Positions 1-6,629 of a DNA stretch of 8,758 nt are shown here, piece after piece. The notes under the pieces were generated by a model, which saw nothing but the letters and a program-made list of their open reading frames with translations, made no database searches and had not been told where the DNA came from. Each line of letters starts with the position of its first letter. Position 1 is the stretch's first letter. Made by a program: the position numbers and the translations under genes. The stretch is from assembly GCA_903861445.1 (NCBI GenBank), contig CAIOUK010000037.1, forward strand, positions 1 to 8,758, written 5' to 3'. This DNA comes from an uncultured Verrucomicrobia subdivision 3 bacterium. GTDB taxonomy: Bacteria; Verrucomicrobiota; Verrucomicrobiia; Limisphaerales; UBA11358.

Positions 1-900
1 GTCCATTGTGAGCGATTCCATCTGGCGATGGGCGAACAGCAAAATCGCGCCGCCGGGCGTCTCATACACGCCGCGCGATTTCATGCCGACAAACCGGTTC
101 TCCACCATGTCCACGCGGCCGACGCCGTGTTTGCCGCCAAGCTTGTTCAGTAATTTCATCACGCCGAGTGGATTTAATTTCTTTCCATTCACCGCGACGC
201 AATCGCCCTTCACGAAATCGAGATCAACGAATTCCGGTTTGTTCGGCGCGTCTTCGGGCAGCACGGAGAGCGTGGTGAAATACTGGCGGTTCTTCAAATC
301 GTAGCTGTCATACCACGGATCTTCGAGAATGCCGGCTTCATAGGATATGTGCAGGAGGTTGCGATCCATCGAATACGGTTTCTTGGCGCTGGCTTGCACG
401 GGAATCTTGTGCTTGGCGCAGTAGTCAATCATCTCCTGACGACCGGGAAACTCGCTGCGATAACGTTCGTCGCGCCACGGGGCGATGACCTGCAAATCCG
501 GCGCGAGCGCGGCGGCAGTGAGTTCAAAGCGAACCTGATCATTTCCTTTTCCAGTGGCGCCGTGCGCGATGGCGTCGGCTTTTTCCTTCTTCGCAATTTC
601 CACCATGCGCTTGGCGATGAGCGGGCGCGCGATGCTGGTGCCGAGAAAATATTGCCCCTCGTAAATCGCCCCGGCGCGGAGCATCGGATAAATAAAGTCG
701 CGCGCGAATTCTTCCTGCAAATTATCAATGTAGATTTTGGAAGCGCCGGTCTTGATGGCTTTCTGTTCGAGACCGTCGAGTTCCTCTTCCTGCCCGATGT
801 CGGCGCAGAAGCCGATCATCTCGGCGTTATATTTTTCTTTGATCCACGACATCAGGACGGAAGTGTCGAGGCCACCCGAGTAAGCGAGAACAATTTTCAT
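1..900 (-). CDS. argG: Argininosuccinate synthase, 3' end outside window
   Basis: This enzyme joins citrulline and aspartate using ATP to form argininosuccinate, the penultimate step of arginine biosynthesis in the cytoplasm. The minus-strand frame is open from an ATG at 900 to the window edge and encodes 300 residues, about three quarters of the usual 400. It begins MKIVLAYSGGLDTSV, with the N-type ATP pyrophosphatase loop SGGLDTS at residues 8-14. A second family signature, HGATGKGNDQVRFE, lies at about 113-126. The visible end, AHRQMESLTMD, matches the conserved family region, so the reading frame is intact up to the edge and the C-terminal helix is simply cut off. There is no Shine-Dalgarno sequence before the ATG. 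A promoter-like pair (TTGCGT, 18 bases, TAGAAT) sits so close that the mRNA may be leaderless. Family identity is very secure. Confidence 0.97.
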   Translation of the reverse strand, partial: MKIVLAYSGGLDTSVLMSWIKEKYNAEMIGFCADIGQEEELDGLEQKAIKTGASKIYIDNLQEEFARDFIYPMLRAGAIYEGQYFLGTSIARPLIAKRMVEIAKKEKADAIAHGATGKGNDQVRFELTAAALAPDLQVIAPWRDERYRSEFPGRQEMIDYCAKHKIPVQASAKKPYSMDRNLLHISYEAGILEDPWYDSYDLKNRQYFTTLSVLPEDAPNKPEFVDLDFVKGDCVAVNGKKLNPLGVMKLLNKLGGKHGVGRVDMVENRFVGMKSRGVYETPGGAILLFAHRQMESLTMD

Positions 901-939
901 GTGGCGGACATTCTAGCCGCGAAAAGGAGCGAAACGCAA
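901..939 (-). promoter_or_regulatory. Putative argG promoter, near-leaderless start
   Basis: On the minus strand a TTGCGT hexamer (934-939) is followed after 18 bases by TAGAAT (910-915), which matches five of six positions of the sigma-70 -10 consensus. Only nine bases separate this -10 hexamer from the argG ATG at 900. The expected transcription start would therefore fall within a few bases of the start codon, giving a leaderless or nearly leaderless mRNA. This fits the absence of any ribosome binding site. It is a prediction from sequence pattern alone. Confidence 0.45.
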
Positions 940-976
940 AATGGAAATGGTGGAACGAAAAAGTGATTCACCGGCA

Positions 977-2245
977 TCACCGTTTTCCAAACTCGGCCTC
1001 CAGCGGAATTTTCCGCGCGATTATGAAACTCGGAATCGTCGCCAGAATCACCCAGCCGAAAAATATTTTGTAGCCGAGTTGTTCTTGCAACCAGCCGCTC
1101 CACAAACCGGGCACCATCATGCCCAGCGCCATGAAGCCGGTGCAGAGCGCGTAGTGCGCCGTCGCGTGCGCGCCGCGCGCGAGCCAAAGCATATAGAGCA
1201 TGAAAAACGCGAAGCCAAAACCGTAGCCGAATTGCTCGATGGCGATGCCCGCGCCGATGGTGAAAAGATTTTGCGGCTGCGCGGCGGCGAGCCAAACGAA
1301 TACTGCGTCCGGCAGGTGAATCGCCAGCAACATTGGCCACAGCCAGAATTTCAGGCCGCGCTGCGCGATCACAAATCCGCCGAGCAGCCCACCGGCGATA
1401 AGCGCGATGACGCCGACGGTGTTGTAGGTAAAGCCGACCTGCGCGTTGGTTAGGCCGAGGCCGCCGTGGGCGTGCGCGTCGAGCAGAAACAATTGTGTTA
1501 CCGGCATCAACTGCGCCTCGCCGAAGCGATAGACCAGCAGGAACAACAGCGCGATGCCGATGTCTGGCTTTTGGAAAAACGCGGCGAAGGTTTTGGAAAA
1601 TGCGCCAAGGAAATTTTTACTGCCGGCGACGATCGGTTGGTCGTCCATAGGGCGCGGCAGAATCCAGCGGTGATAAATTCCCAGCAGCAAAATGATGGAC
1701 GCGACGAGGCAGAAGACCAGCGACCACGCGGCGGCAAAATTATTCGCCTGCGCCGCCAAAAATCCCGCCAGAATGAGCAGTTGGCCTTTCGCCAAAATGC
1801 CGGCGAGGCGGTAAAAGGTCGTGCGGATGCCATTGAACCACGCCTGGTCGTGTTCCGTCAGCGCGAGTAGATAAAAGCCGTCCGCTGCGACATCGTGCGT
1901 GGCGGAGGCGAACGCCAGCAGCCAGAAAAACGCGAGCGTGGCCGGCAAAAAATACGCCGTTGGCACCGTGAGCGCCACGCCGGCCAGCGCCGCGCCGACG
2001 AGAATTTGCATCGTCCAAATCCACGCGCGCCGCGTTTTCAGGATGTCCACCGCCGGACTCCACAGCGGTTTGATGACCCACGGGAGGTAAAGCAGGCTGA
2101 TGAGAAAAGTGTTTTCCGCATTCGGCACGCCGAGGTTTTGGTAGAACACAAGTGCAACCGACATCACCAGCGCGTAAGGCAAACCTTCCGCAAGGTAAAG
2201 TGTCGGCACCCAGCGCCACGGTGAAGTTTTAGGAGCGTCGGCCAT
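977..2245 (-). CDS. AmpG/PAT-type major facilitator permease
   Basis: This is a 422-residue inner-membrane protein of the major facilitator superfamily with about twelve hydrophobic segments. The N-terminal stretch WVPTLYLAEGLPYALV (about 12-27) and the loop KPLWSPAVDILKTRRAW (about 59-75) resemble the AmpG group. AmpG proteins import anhydro-muropeptides released during peptidoglycan turnover, and related proteins carry acetyl-CoA or other solutes. The likely substrate is thus a cell-wall fragment, but that is inference from family resemblance. I chose the ATG at 2245 (MADAPKTSPW) because the only in-frame upstream start is a TTG at 2269 inside the preceding gene. The ATG lies one base after the TAA of the upstream EEP-fold gene (2247-2249), so the two are almost certainly cotranscribed and perhaps translationally coupled. 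No Shine-Dalgarno motif precedes it. The family call is firm and the substrate is not. Confidence 0.82.
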   Translation of the reverse strand: MADAPKTSPWRWVPTLYLAEGLPYALVMSVALVFYQNLGVPNAENTFLISLLYLPWVIKPLWSPAVDILKTRRAWIWTMQILVGAALAGVALTVPTAYFLPATLAFFWLLAFASATHDVAADGFYLLALTEHDQAWFNGIRTTFYRLAGILAKGQLLILAGFLAAQANNFAAAWSLVFCLVASIILLLGIYHRWILPRPMDDQPIVAGSKNFLGAFSKTFAAFFQKPDIGIALLFLLVYRFGEAQLMPVTQLFLLDAHAHGGLGLTNAQVGFTYNTVGVIALIAGGLLGGFVIAQRGLKFWLWPMLLAIHLPDAVFVWLAAAQPQNLFTIGAGIAIEQFGYGFGFAFFMLYMLWLARGAHATAHYALCTGFMALGMMVPGLWSGWLQEQLGYKIFFGWVILATIPSFIIARKIPLEAEFGKR

Positions 2246-2246
2246 T

Positions 2247-3149
2247 TTAATTTTTTGCAACCGGGACAAAGGTGGCGGTCACCGGAAAATGGTCGGTGAA
2301 CCAGTAGCGGTCCGCGCCTTTGCCGTGCGTGTGTTCCTGCACGAAAATTTTTTCAAATTTCAGGCCCGCCGCGCCTTTCAGCAGCGGTTCGGAAAATAAA
2401 ATCCGGTCGGTCGCCTTACCGTCCGCATGGGTTTTGAAATGGCCGCCGGTTTGCAAAAACGCGTCGCGAAACGAGCCCGCCGGCGGCAGCAGCGCGGTCA
2501 CGGACGCCGCCGGCTCGCCCAGTTCCTTGAATTCATTGAAGTCGCCGAGGATGACGAGATTGGCACGCGGATTTTTGGCGAGCCGGTCGTCCGCCCATTT
2601 TTTCAGCGCGGCATTTTGATCCTGCTGTTCGAGCGTGGCGTATTTGCCGATGGGCCGGCGGAGATGAACGACGCAGATTTCGAGCGCGGTGAAATTATTC
2701 GTGAGCTTAATCACCAAATGTTTCGACAGCACCTTGTCCAAAATGGGATCGCGACCCGGTGTGCCGGTGATACCCCAGCCCTGGCTCACATCCACCATCG
2801 CCCCGACGGCTTCTTTGGTGTAGCTGTCTTTAGTCTTCGCGAACACCGGCTGGAAGGAATGGTGGTAACGTGCCGCCGCCAGTTGCGAAAGATAAACCGC
2901 CTCGCGCGAGCCGCCGATTTCTTGCAAGCCGACGAATGTCGGCGGATTCGCCGGCAACAGGCCGACCAGGTTTTGCGCCTTGCGCCAGAAATCCTGCGAT
3001 GTCTGCGGCTGACCGAGTTGCATCTTGGTTTCACCGCCGCCGAAAAAGGCATTGCAGTTCAGCGTCGTGAGTTCAACGCGACCGCTTTGGGCGAAGGCGG
3101 AAAAAATCGTTGCCCACAGCAGTAGAAAAATTGCGGCGCGTGGTTTCAT
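2247..3149 (-). CDS. Secreted endonuclease/exonuclease/phosphatase-fold hydrolase
   Basis: This is a 300-residue protein of the EEP superfamily (DNase I, exonuclease III, sphingomyelinase and inositol-phosphatase relatives), metal-dependent phosphodiester or phosphomonoester hydrolases. Residues 1-20 form a signal peptide: basic MKPR, a hydrophobic core and AFA before the likely cut ahead of QSGR, so the enzyme acts in the periplasm or outside. All landmark catalytic positions are present: Asn31/Asn33 in LNCN, metal-binding Glu77 in GLQEIGG, His162 in VVHLRR, Asp203 and Asn205 in LGDFNE, Asp248 in TDRI, and the terminal Asp286-His287 pair in FTDHFPV. The enzyme should therefore be active, but the substrate (nucleic acid, lipid or sugar phosphate) cannot be read from sequence. 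It is the first gene of a pair with an AmpG-like permease one base downstream and is divergent from the DUF554 gene. No Shine-Dalgarno is visible. Confidence 0.88.
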   Translation of the reverse strand: MKPRAAIFLLLWATIFSAFAQSGRVELTTLNCNAFFGGGETKMQLGQPQTSQDFWRKAQNLVGLLPANPPTFVGLQEIGGSREAVYLSQLAAARYHHSFQPVFAKTKDSYTKEAVGAMVDVSQGWGITGTPGRDPILDKVLSKHLVIKLTNNFTALEICVVHLRRPIGKYATLEQQDQNAALKKWADDRLAKNPRANLVILGDFNEFKELGEPAASVTALLPPAGSFRDAFLQTGGHFKTHADGKATDRILFSEPLLKGAAGLKFEKIFVQEHTHGKGADRYWFTDHFPVTATFVPVAKN

Positions 3150-3171
3150 GGCGAAACTTTAAGGCGCAGAA

Positions 3172-3210
3172 CCGGCGAAGGAAATTGTTTTTCTTCGTTT
3201 TCATCGCCGG
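3172..3210. repeat. Imperfect palindrome in divergent intergenic region
   Basis: CCGGCGA (3172-3178) is repeated inverted as TCGCCGG (3204-3210), extending to 11 matches over 13 positions per arm with a 13-base spacer. It lies in the 83-bp gap between the divergently transcribed EEP hydrolase and DUF554 genes and partly overlaps the candidate promoter of the latter. It could be an operator or a transcribed hairpin. Its GGCGAAG word also resembles the larger inverted repeat at 7211-7277. Confidence 0.4.
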
Positions 3211-3226
3211 CACCGCGCGGCACAAT
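3198..3226 (+). promoter_or_regulatory. Possible promoter of the DUF554 gene
   Basis: TTTTCA (3198-3203) and CACAAT (3221-3226) are separated by 17 bases and each match four of six sigma-70 consensus positions. CACAAT ends only six bases before the ATG at 3233, so a transcript from here would be essentially leaderless. The same placement of a -10-like hexamer is seen before argG and the ABC permease gene. Support is limited to pattern and spacing. Confidence 0.25.
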
Positions 3227-3232
3227 CGGCGG

Positions 3233-3955
3233 ATGACCGGTGCCTTTCTCAACGCCCTCGGCATCCTGCTTGGTGCGCTCTTCGGGCTCGCCCGCCGCGA
3301 GCCGTTGACATTACGCACGCAAAAAAGCTGCCAGTCCGCGCTCGGCGCGTTCACGGCGTTCTGCGGTCTGCAACTCGTCTGGCTGAATGTCGGCGGTGCT
3401 TTCTCCGTCGTGCTGAAACAACTCTTCATTGCCGTGCTGGCCGTTTGGCTCGGCAGTCTGTTGGGAAAAATTCTCGGGTTGCAGAAAATTTCCAATCGCC
3501 TCGGCCGCCACGCGGCGCAATTGCTGACGCGCGCCGAAAAAAATCCGGCGGCCCAACCGACAGATGGTTTTTTGGCTGCCACTATTTTATTTTGCGCCGC
3601 GCCAATGGGCATCATCGGCGCGCTGACGGATGGGCTGGAGAATTATTTTTATCCGCTCGCGATCAAAGGCGTGATGGACGGGCTGGCGCTGACGAGCTTT
3701 GTCAAATCACTCCGCTGGCCGGTGGCTCTAGCCGCGCTGCCGGTATTTTTCTTTTTGAGCGGATTGACCTGGCTGGCCGAACATCAGCTTGCCGATTGGC
3801 TGGCCAATCCCGCGCTGCTGCATGCCTTCAACGCTGCCGCCGGGCTGATTTTATGCGCCATCACGCTGCTCATCCTGCAAATGCGCCGCGTGGAGATTGC
3901 CAATTTTCTGCCGGCGCTGGCGCTCGCGCCGCTGCTTACGCACTGGCTGGGTTGA
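3233..3955 (+). CDS. DUF554 family membrane protein
   Basis: This is a 240-residue polytopic membrane protein of the DUF554 family, known mainly as a predicted transporter-like family with no firmly assigned substrate. The N-terminus MTGAFLNALGILLGALFGL matches the family opening (a T/G-x-x-x-N-x-L-x-I-x-x-G pattern). It is followed by about six further hydrophobic stretches, including VVLKQLFIAVLAVWLGSLLG and the FCAAPMGIIGALTDGL region typical of the family's conserved glycine-rich segment. Length is in the normal range of about 220-240 residues. The reading frame stays open upstream to 3110, but I place the start at 3233: the extra 41 residues are arginine-rich, unlike the family, and overlap the start of the divergent gene. 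It probably forms an operon with the small membrane protein 43 bases downstream and the CoaB-like gene. Confidence 0.85.
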   Translation: MTGAFLNALGILLGALFGLARREPLTLRTQKSCQSALGAFTAFCGLQLVWLNVGGAFSVVLKQLFIAVLAVWLGSLLGKILGLQKISNRLGRHAAQLLTRAEKNPAAQPTDGFLAATILFCAAPMGIIGALTDGLENYFYPLAIKGVMDGLALTSFVKSLRWPVALAALPVFFFLSGLTWLAEHQLADWLANPALLHAFNAAAGLILCAITLLILQMRRVEIANFLPALALAPLLTHWLG

Positions 3956-3998
3956 TTTTCCGCTTGGTGGCCGGGCACTTCGGCAATAAGTTAAGCGC

Positions 3999-4133
3999 GT
4001 GCGCCGGAAACAAAAACTCAGCGGTCATCAAAAACAATTGCGCCGCTTCACCATCTTTTTTGTCATCCTGGCGGCGCTGCTGATGGGGGCCTTGATTTGG
4101 TTCCTGAACAGCTCGTTTATGAAGCGCCACTGA
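3999..4133 (+). CDS. Small single-span membrane protein, 44 residues
   Basis: A GTG-started frame runs 44 codons between the DUF554 and CoaB-like genes, too short for many gene finders. The product starts VRRKQKLSGHQKQLRRF, strongly basic, then has a clear membrane segment at about residues 18-36 (TIFFVILAALLMGALIWFL), and ends NSSFMKRH. By the positive-inside rule the N-terminus should face the cytoplasm. An in-frame TAA sits at 3987-3989, so the GTG is the only reasonable start; the first internal ATG falls in the middle of the membrane segment. Codon choice is like that of the flanking genes, and the frame fills an otherwise empty 205-base gap, 43 bases after one gene and 27 before the next. 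I do not recognise a family. It could assist an envelope complex or regulate a neighbouring membrane protein, but no function can be assigned. Confidence 0.65.
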   Translation: MRRKQKLSGHQKQLRRFTIFFVILAALLMGALIWFLNSSFMKRH

Positions 4134-4160
4134 CTCGTTGCATCTGTCATTTTACTTCCT

Positions 4161-4805
4161 ATGAACTGCATCGTCACCGCTGGACCGACTTTTGAGCCGC
4201 TGGACGATGTGCGCCGGCTCACAAATTTTTCCACGGGCCGGCTGGGCACGCAGCTGGCAAATTTTCTCACGGCGCGCGGTCACCGCGTCACGCTGCTTAT
4301 CGGCGAATCGGCGACGTATGCGGGTGAACGCCAATCGCAGACTGTGAAAAGTTTCTCCACCACGTCGGATTTGCGGGCGAAGCTGAAAGCGTTTTCCGGC
4401 AAAAAGGTGGATGTCATTTTTCACGCGGCGGCGGTGAGCGATTTCGCATTTGGAAAAATGTTCACGCGTGACGCGGCAGGCAAGCTGAAGCCGTTCCGTC
4501 CGTCCAAGAAAATCTCCACACGCGGCGGCAACTTGTTCGTGGAGCTGGTGCCGACGCCTAAAATCATCGCCGAACTGCGCGGCTGGTTTCCGAAAACCAA
4601 AATCATCGGCTGGAAATTTGAGGCGGACGGCGGGCGTGCCGATGCGCTGCGGGCGGCGGTGAAACAACTGGCGGATTGTGCGACGGATTTTTGCGTGGCG
4701 AATGGCCCAGCTTACGGCAAGGGATTTAATCTGGTATCAGCAGACGAGAAAAAGCATTTGGCCACGGCAGAAAAATTGTTCACAACTTTGGAAAATATTT
4801 TTTAA
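4161..4805 (+). CDS. coaB: Stand-alone phosphopantothenate-cysteine ligase (CoaB-like)
   Basis: This 214-residue protein matches the CoaB (DFP) half of the usual bifunctional CoaBC enzyme, which condenses 4'-phosphopantothenate with cysteine in coenzyme A biosynthesis. Seen motifs: the nucleotide-binding start VTAGPTFEPLDDVRRLTNFS (5-24, with STGRLG following), HAAAVSDF (88-95), PSKKIS (114-119) corresponding to the lysine-rich KIKK region, PTPKII (131-136), and IIGWKFE (148-154). An NGPAYGKGFN segment near the C-terminus takes the place of the family's AND-type motif. The flavin-dependent decarboxylase (CoaC) domain, about 180 residues in E. coli CoaBC, is absent and no separate CoaC lies in the window. 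A split coaB/coaC arrangement is known in some bacteria. No Shine-Dalgarno precedes the ATG; the gene follows the small membrane protein by 27 bases. A diverged paralogue with another role is possible. Confidence 0.82.
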   Translation: MNCIVTAGPTFEPLDDVRRLTNFSTGRLGTQLANFLTARGHRVTLLIGESATYAGERQSQTVKSFSTTSDLRAKLKAFSGKKVDVIFHAAAVSDFAFGKMFTRDAAGKLKPFRPSKKISTRGGNLFVELVPTPKIIAELRGWFPKTKIIGWKFEADGGRADALRAAVKQLADCATDFCVANGPAYGKGFNLVSADEKKHLATAEKLFTTLENIF

Positions 4806-4861
4806 CCGCGAAATGAAATGTCGGCAGGATAATTTTCGCGTGTTTCACATATTTCGCGGTT
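4804..4861. repeat. Inverted repeat between convergent genes
   Basis: AACCGCGAAAT (4804-4814) returns exactly inverted as ATTTCGCGGTT (4851-4861), with an additional inner GAAA/TTTC pair possible across a small bulge. It spans nearly the whole gap between the converging CoaB-like gene (stop codon overlapping the left arm) and the ABC permease gene. The position would suit a bidirectional transcription stop, but no clear T-tract flanks either side. The CGCGAAA word recalls the repeat at 7211-7277, so it may belong to a dispersed intergenic repeat class. Confidence 0.6.
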
Positions 4862-4865
4862 CCAA

Positions 4866-6584
4866 TCACGCCTCGAAGTTCTTCAGTTGGCTCAAGCCCA
4901 TTTTCAGCGGCACCCAGCCGATCACAAACGACAGCAACGTGAAACCCAGGACGCCGGCCAGCACCCATTCCGGGCCGACACGCAAACCGCCGCCGGCCAG
5001 AATGAGCAGCGCCAGCGAGGCGATGATGTAGACCGAGCTCAACACAAAACATAGCGTGCCGCCAAAGCCGCTCACGATTTTGTTCGGGTTGGCTTCCTTC
5101 ACGTTCGGATACAAAACGCCGAGGCCGACGGCGAGGCCGTTGAGCGTGAACGTCATCACGGTGATGACCGCGCCAAAAAAACCGATGTCGCTCCACGGCA
5201 TTTTTAGCAGCCAGCAGGAGAGAACGACCAGTCCCAGCGTGACGATCAGCGAGGCGCTGCTGGCGAGCCAGTATTTGGTCTGCACAATGCGCGGCAATCC
5301 CAGCGGCGACATGCCGACGATCCACATTCGCCGGCCTTCGAGCGAGAATTGCGGGAACACAAACCGCGTGGTGAGCGACGCCAGATTGAAGGCGCACGCG
5401 CCGAGATTGAGAAACGCCACGGCGTGAATCCAGAACGGGCTGGTGAGCTGATGCGTGAAACTGCGGAGGTTCAGGATATACGCGCCGAGTAGGCCGAAGA
5501 ACATCACGGATTGGCCCCATTGCGTCGTGTCTCGCCAAAACATCCGCACGTCTTTCACGGCTAGCGCGCGGGTGGCGGGCGACAGGCCGGGGATTTTGGC
5601 GAAACAATTTTCGAGAAAGCCCGGCGTGTGTGAATTCTTTTTGGACCCGCCGGAAAAACTAAATTTGAATCCGCTGCCCGCTCGGCTTTGCACCGCCGAA
5701 GCCGTGTCGTAAAACAGGTTGCCAAACCGCGTGAACGCGAGGCTGCCGAAGAATAGCGTGTTGCTCAACAGCACGGCGGCGAAGAATAGGGCGCTGCGCC
5801 AGATGCCGTCGGCCCATTGCAGTGTAAACGAGGACAGCCAGTAGCTCGGCAAAAACGGAAACATCGTGAAGCGCGTTTTGGCGAGCAATTGGTCGAGCGC
5901 CTGCAACGTGCGTTGGTTGAGGACGTCTTCGTCCACGGGATTTCCCTTCCACCAGAACGCGACGAAAGCCAGCAACGTCACGGCGAGCAGAACCAGCAGG
6001 ATTTGAAAACTTTTCCGGTCAAGATGACGGCCAATGGCGATGGCCAGCGCCGCGCCGAACACGCCCGGCAAAATGATGAACAGCGCGATGAGCAGTCCCG
6101 TGAGCGGATAAAAATGCCACGGCACATCGCGCACGAGACCGAACGCGAGCAGCAGCGGCGCGATCAAAAACAGAAACGCCCAGGAAGCCAGGATCAGCGA
6201 CTCGATAAATTTCCATTGGAAGATTGTGGCGCTGGAAACCGGCAGCGTCAGCAGAAACGCCGTTTCGCGGTTCCGAAATAAATTGGTGTAGGCGATGATG
6301 AGATTGCTTAACAGCAGCAGCGCAAAGAGGAAGGCGAAGAGCGTGAAGATGAGCCGTTCCGTCAGCACCGCGCCAAGGCCGGGAAACTTGGCGATGAACT
6401 TCAGGCCGTAATAAAACAGCGCGAACGCCATTCCGAGATAGCCCGCCATGAACAGGGCGATGATGCCGGTGAGCAGACGTGACTGCTTGCGGACATCCAG
6501 CAGTCGCCGCCAACTGTGCACGGCGTTCACCCGCAGCAACAGGAGCAGCGGAGCGGATTTCAGTTTGGCCACCAGAGCGGACAT
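4866..6584 (-). CDS. Putative ABC-export permease, 12 membrane spans
   Basis: This is a 572-residue integral membrane protein resembling the putative ABC exporter permease family (ABC_export type). About twelve hydrophobic spans can be seen, roughly at 37-60, 78-100, 129-150, 160-185, 193-212, 265-285, 360-374, 385-405, 440-460, 467-491, 505-530 and 540-560. A long soluble loop (about 286-345) containing a Ser/Gly-rich stretch separates two halves. Features seen in such permeases include NLFRNRETAFLLTLPVSS (about 101-118), KDVRMFWRDTTQWGQS (344-359) and FPQFSLEGRRMWIVGMSPL (410-428). Such permeases work with a separate ATPase, which is not in this window. The ATG at 6584 has no Shine-Dalgarno, but a TTTAAT hexamer ends eight bases upstream. 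It lies 45 bases after the HAD phosphatase gene on the same strand. The transported compound is unknown. Confidence 0.75.
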   Translation of the reverse strand: MSALVAKLKSAPLLLLLRVNAVHSWRRLLDVRKQSRLLTGIIALFMAGYLGMAFALFYYGLKFIAKFPGLGAVLTERLIFTLFAFLFALLLLSNLIIAYTNLFRNRETAFLLTLPVSSATIFQWKFIESLILASWAFLFLIAPLLLAFGLVRDVPWHFYPLTGLLIALFIILPGVFGAALAIAIGRHLDRKSFQILLVLLAVTLLAFVAFWWKGNPVDEDVLNQRTLQALDQLLAKTRFTMFPFLPSYWLSSFTLQWADGIWRSALFFAAVLLSNTLFFGSLAFTRFGNLFYDTASAVQSRAGSGFKFSFSGGSKKNSHTPGFLENCFAKIPGLSPATRALAVKDVRMFWRDTTQWGQSVMFFGLLGAYILNLRSFTHQLTSPFWIHAVAFLNLGACAFNLASLTTRFVFPQFSLEGRRMWIVGMSPLGLPRIVQTKYWLASSASLIVTLGLVVLSCWLLKMPWSDIGFFGAVITVMTFTLNGLAVGLGVLYPNVKEANPNKIVSGFGGTLCFVLSSVYIIASLALLILAGGGLRVGPEWVLAGVLGFTLLSFVIGWVPLKMGLSQLKNFEA

Positions 6585-6621
6585 GCGCGGACATTAAACC
6601 GCAATTTCACCGGGCGCAACC
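6585..6621 (-). promoter_or_regulatory. Possible ABC permease promoter, near-leaderless
   Basis: TTTAAT (6593-6598, minus strand) matches five of six -10 consensus positions and ends eight bases before the ATG at 6584. A GGTTGC hexamer (6616-6621) lies 17 bases further upstream but is a poor -35 match. The stretch from -10 to start (AAT-GTCCGC-then-ATG) is strikingly like that of argG. Transcription from here would place the start point very near the initiation codon. Confidence 0.3.
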
Positions 6622-6629
6622 GGCGAGAA

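Noticed and set aside
349..966. Plus-strand open frame of 205 codons antisense to argG
   Set aside because: It lies wholly opposite the clearly conserved argG frame, and its protein shows no recognisable motif; long antisense frames are expected in GC-rich coding DNA.
2427..3125. Plus-strand open frame of 232 codons antisense to the EEP hydrolase gene
   Set aside because: Arginine-rich, motif-free translation opposite a gene with signal peptide and full catalytic motif set.
3110..3232. Upstream extension of the DUF554 gene to an ATG at 3110
   Set aside because: Adds 41 arginine-rich residues not seen in the family and overlaps the start of the divergent EEP gene; 3233 gives the normal N-terminus.
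3445..4083. Plus-strand open frame of 212 codons overlapping DUF554 and the small membrane protein
   Set aside because: It is in another frame of the DUF554 gene, is rich in Arg/Ala/Gly, and lacks hydrophobic or domain pattern.
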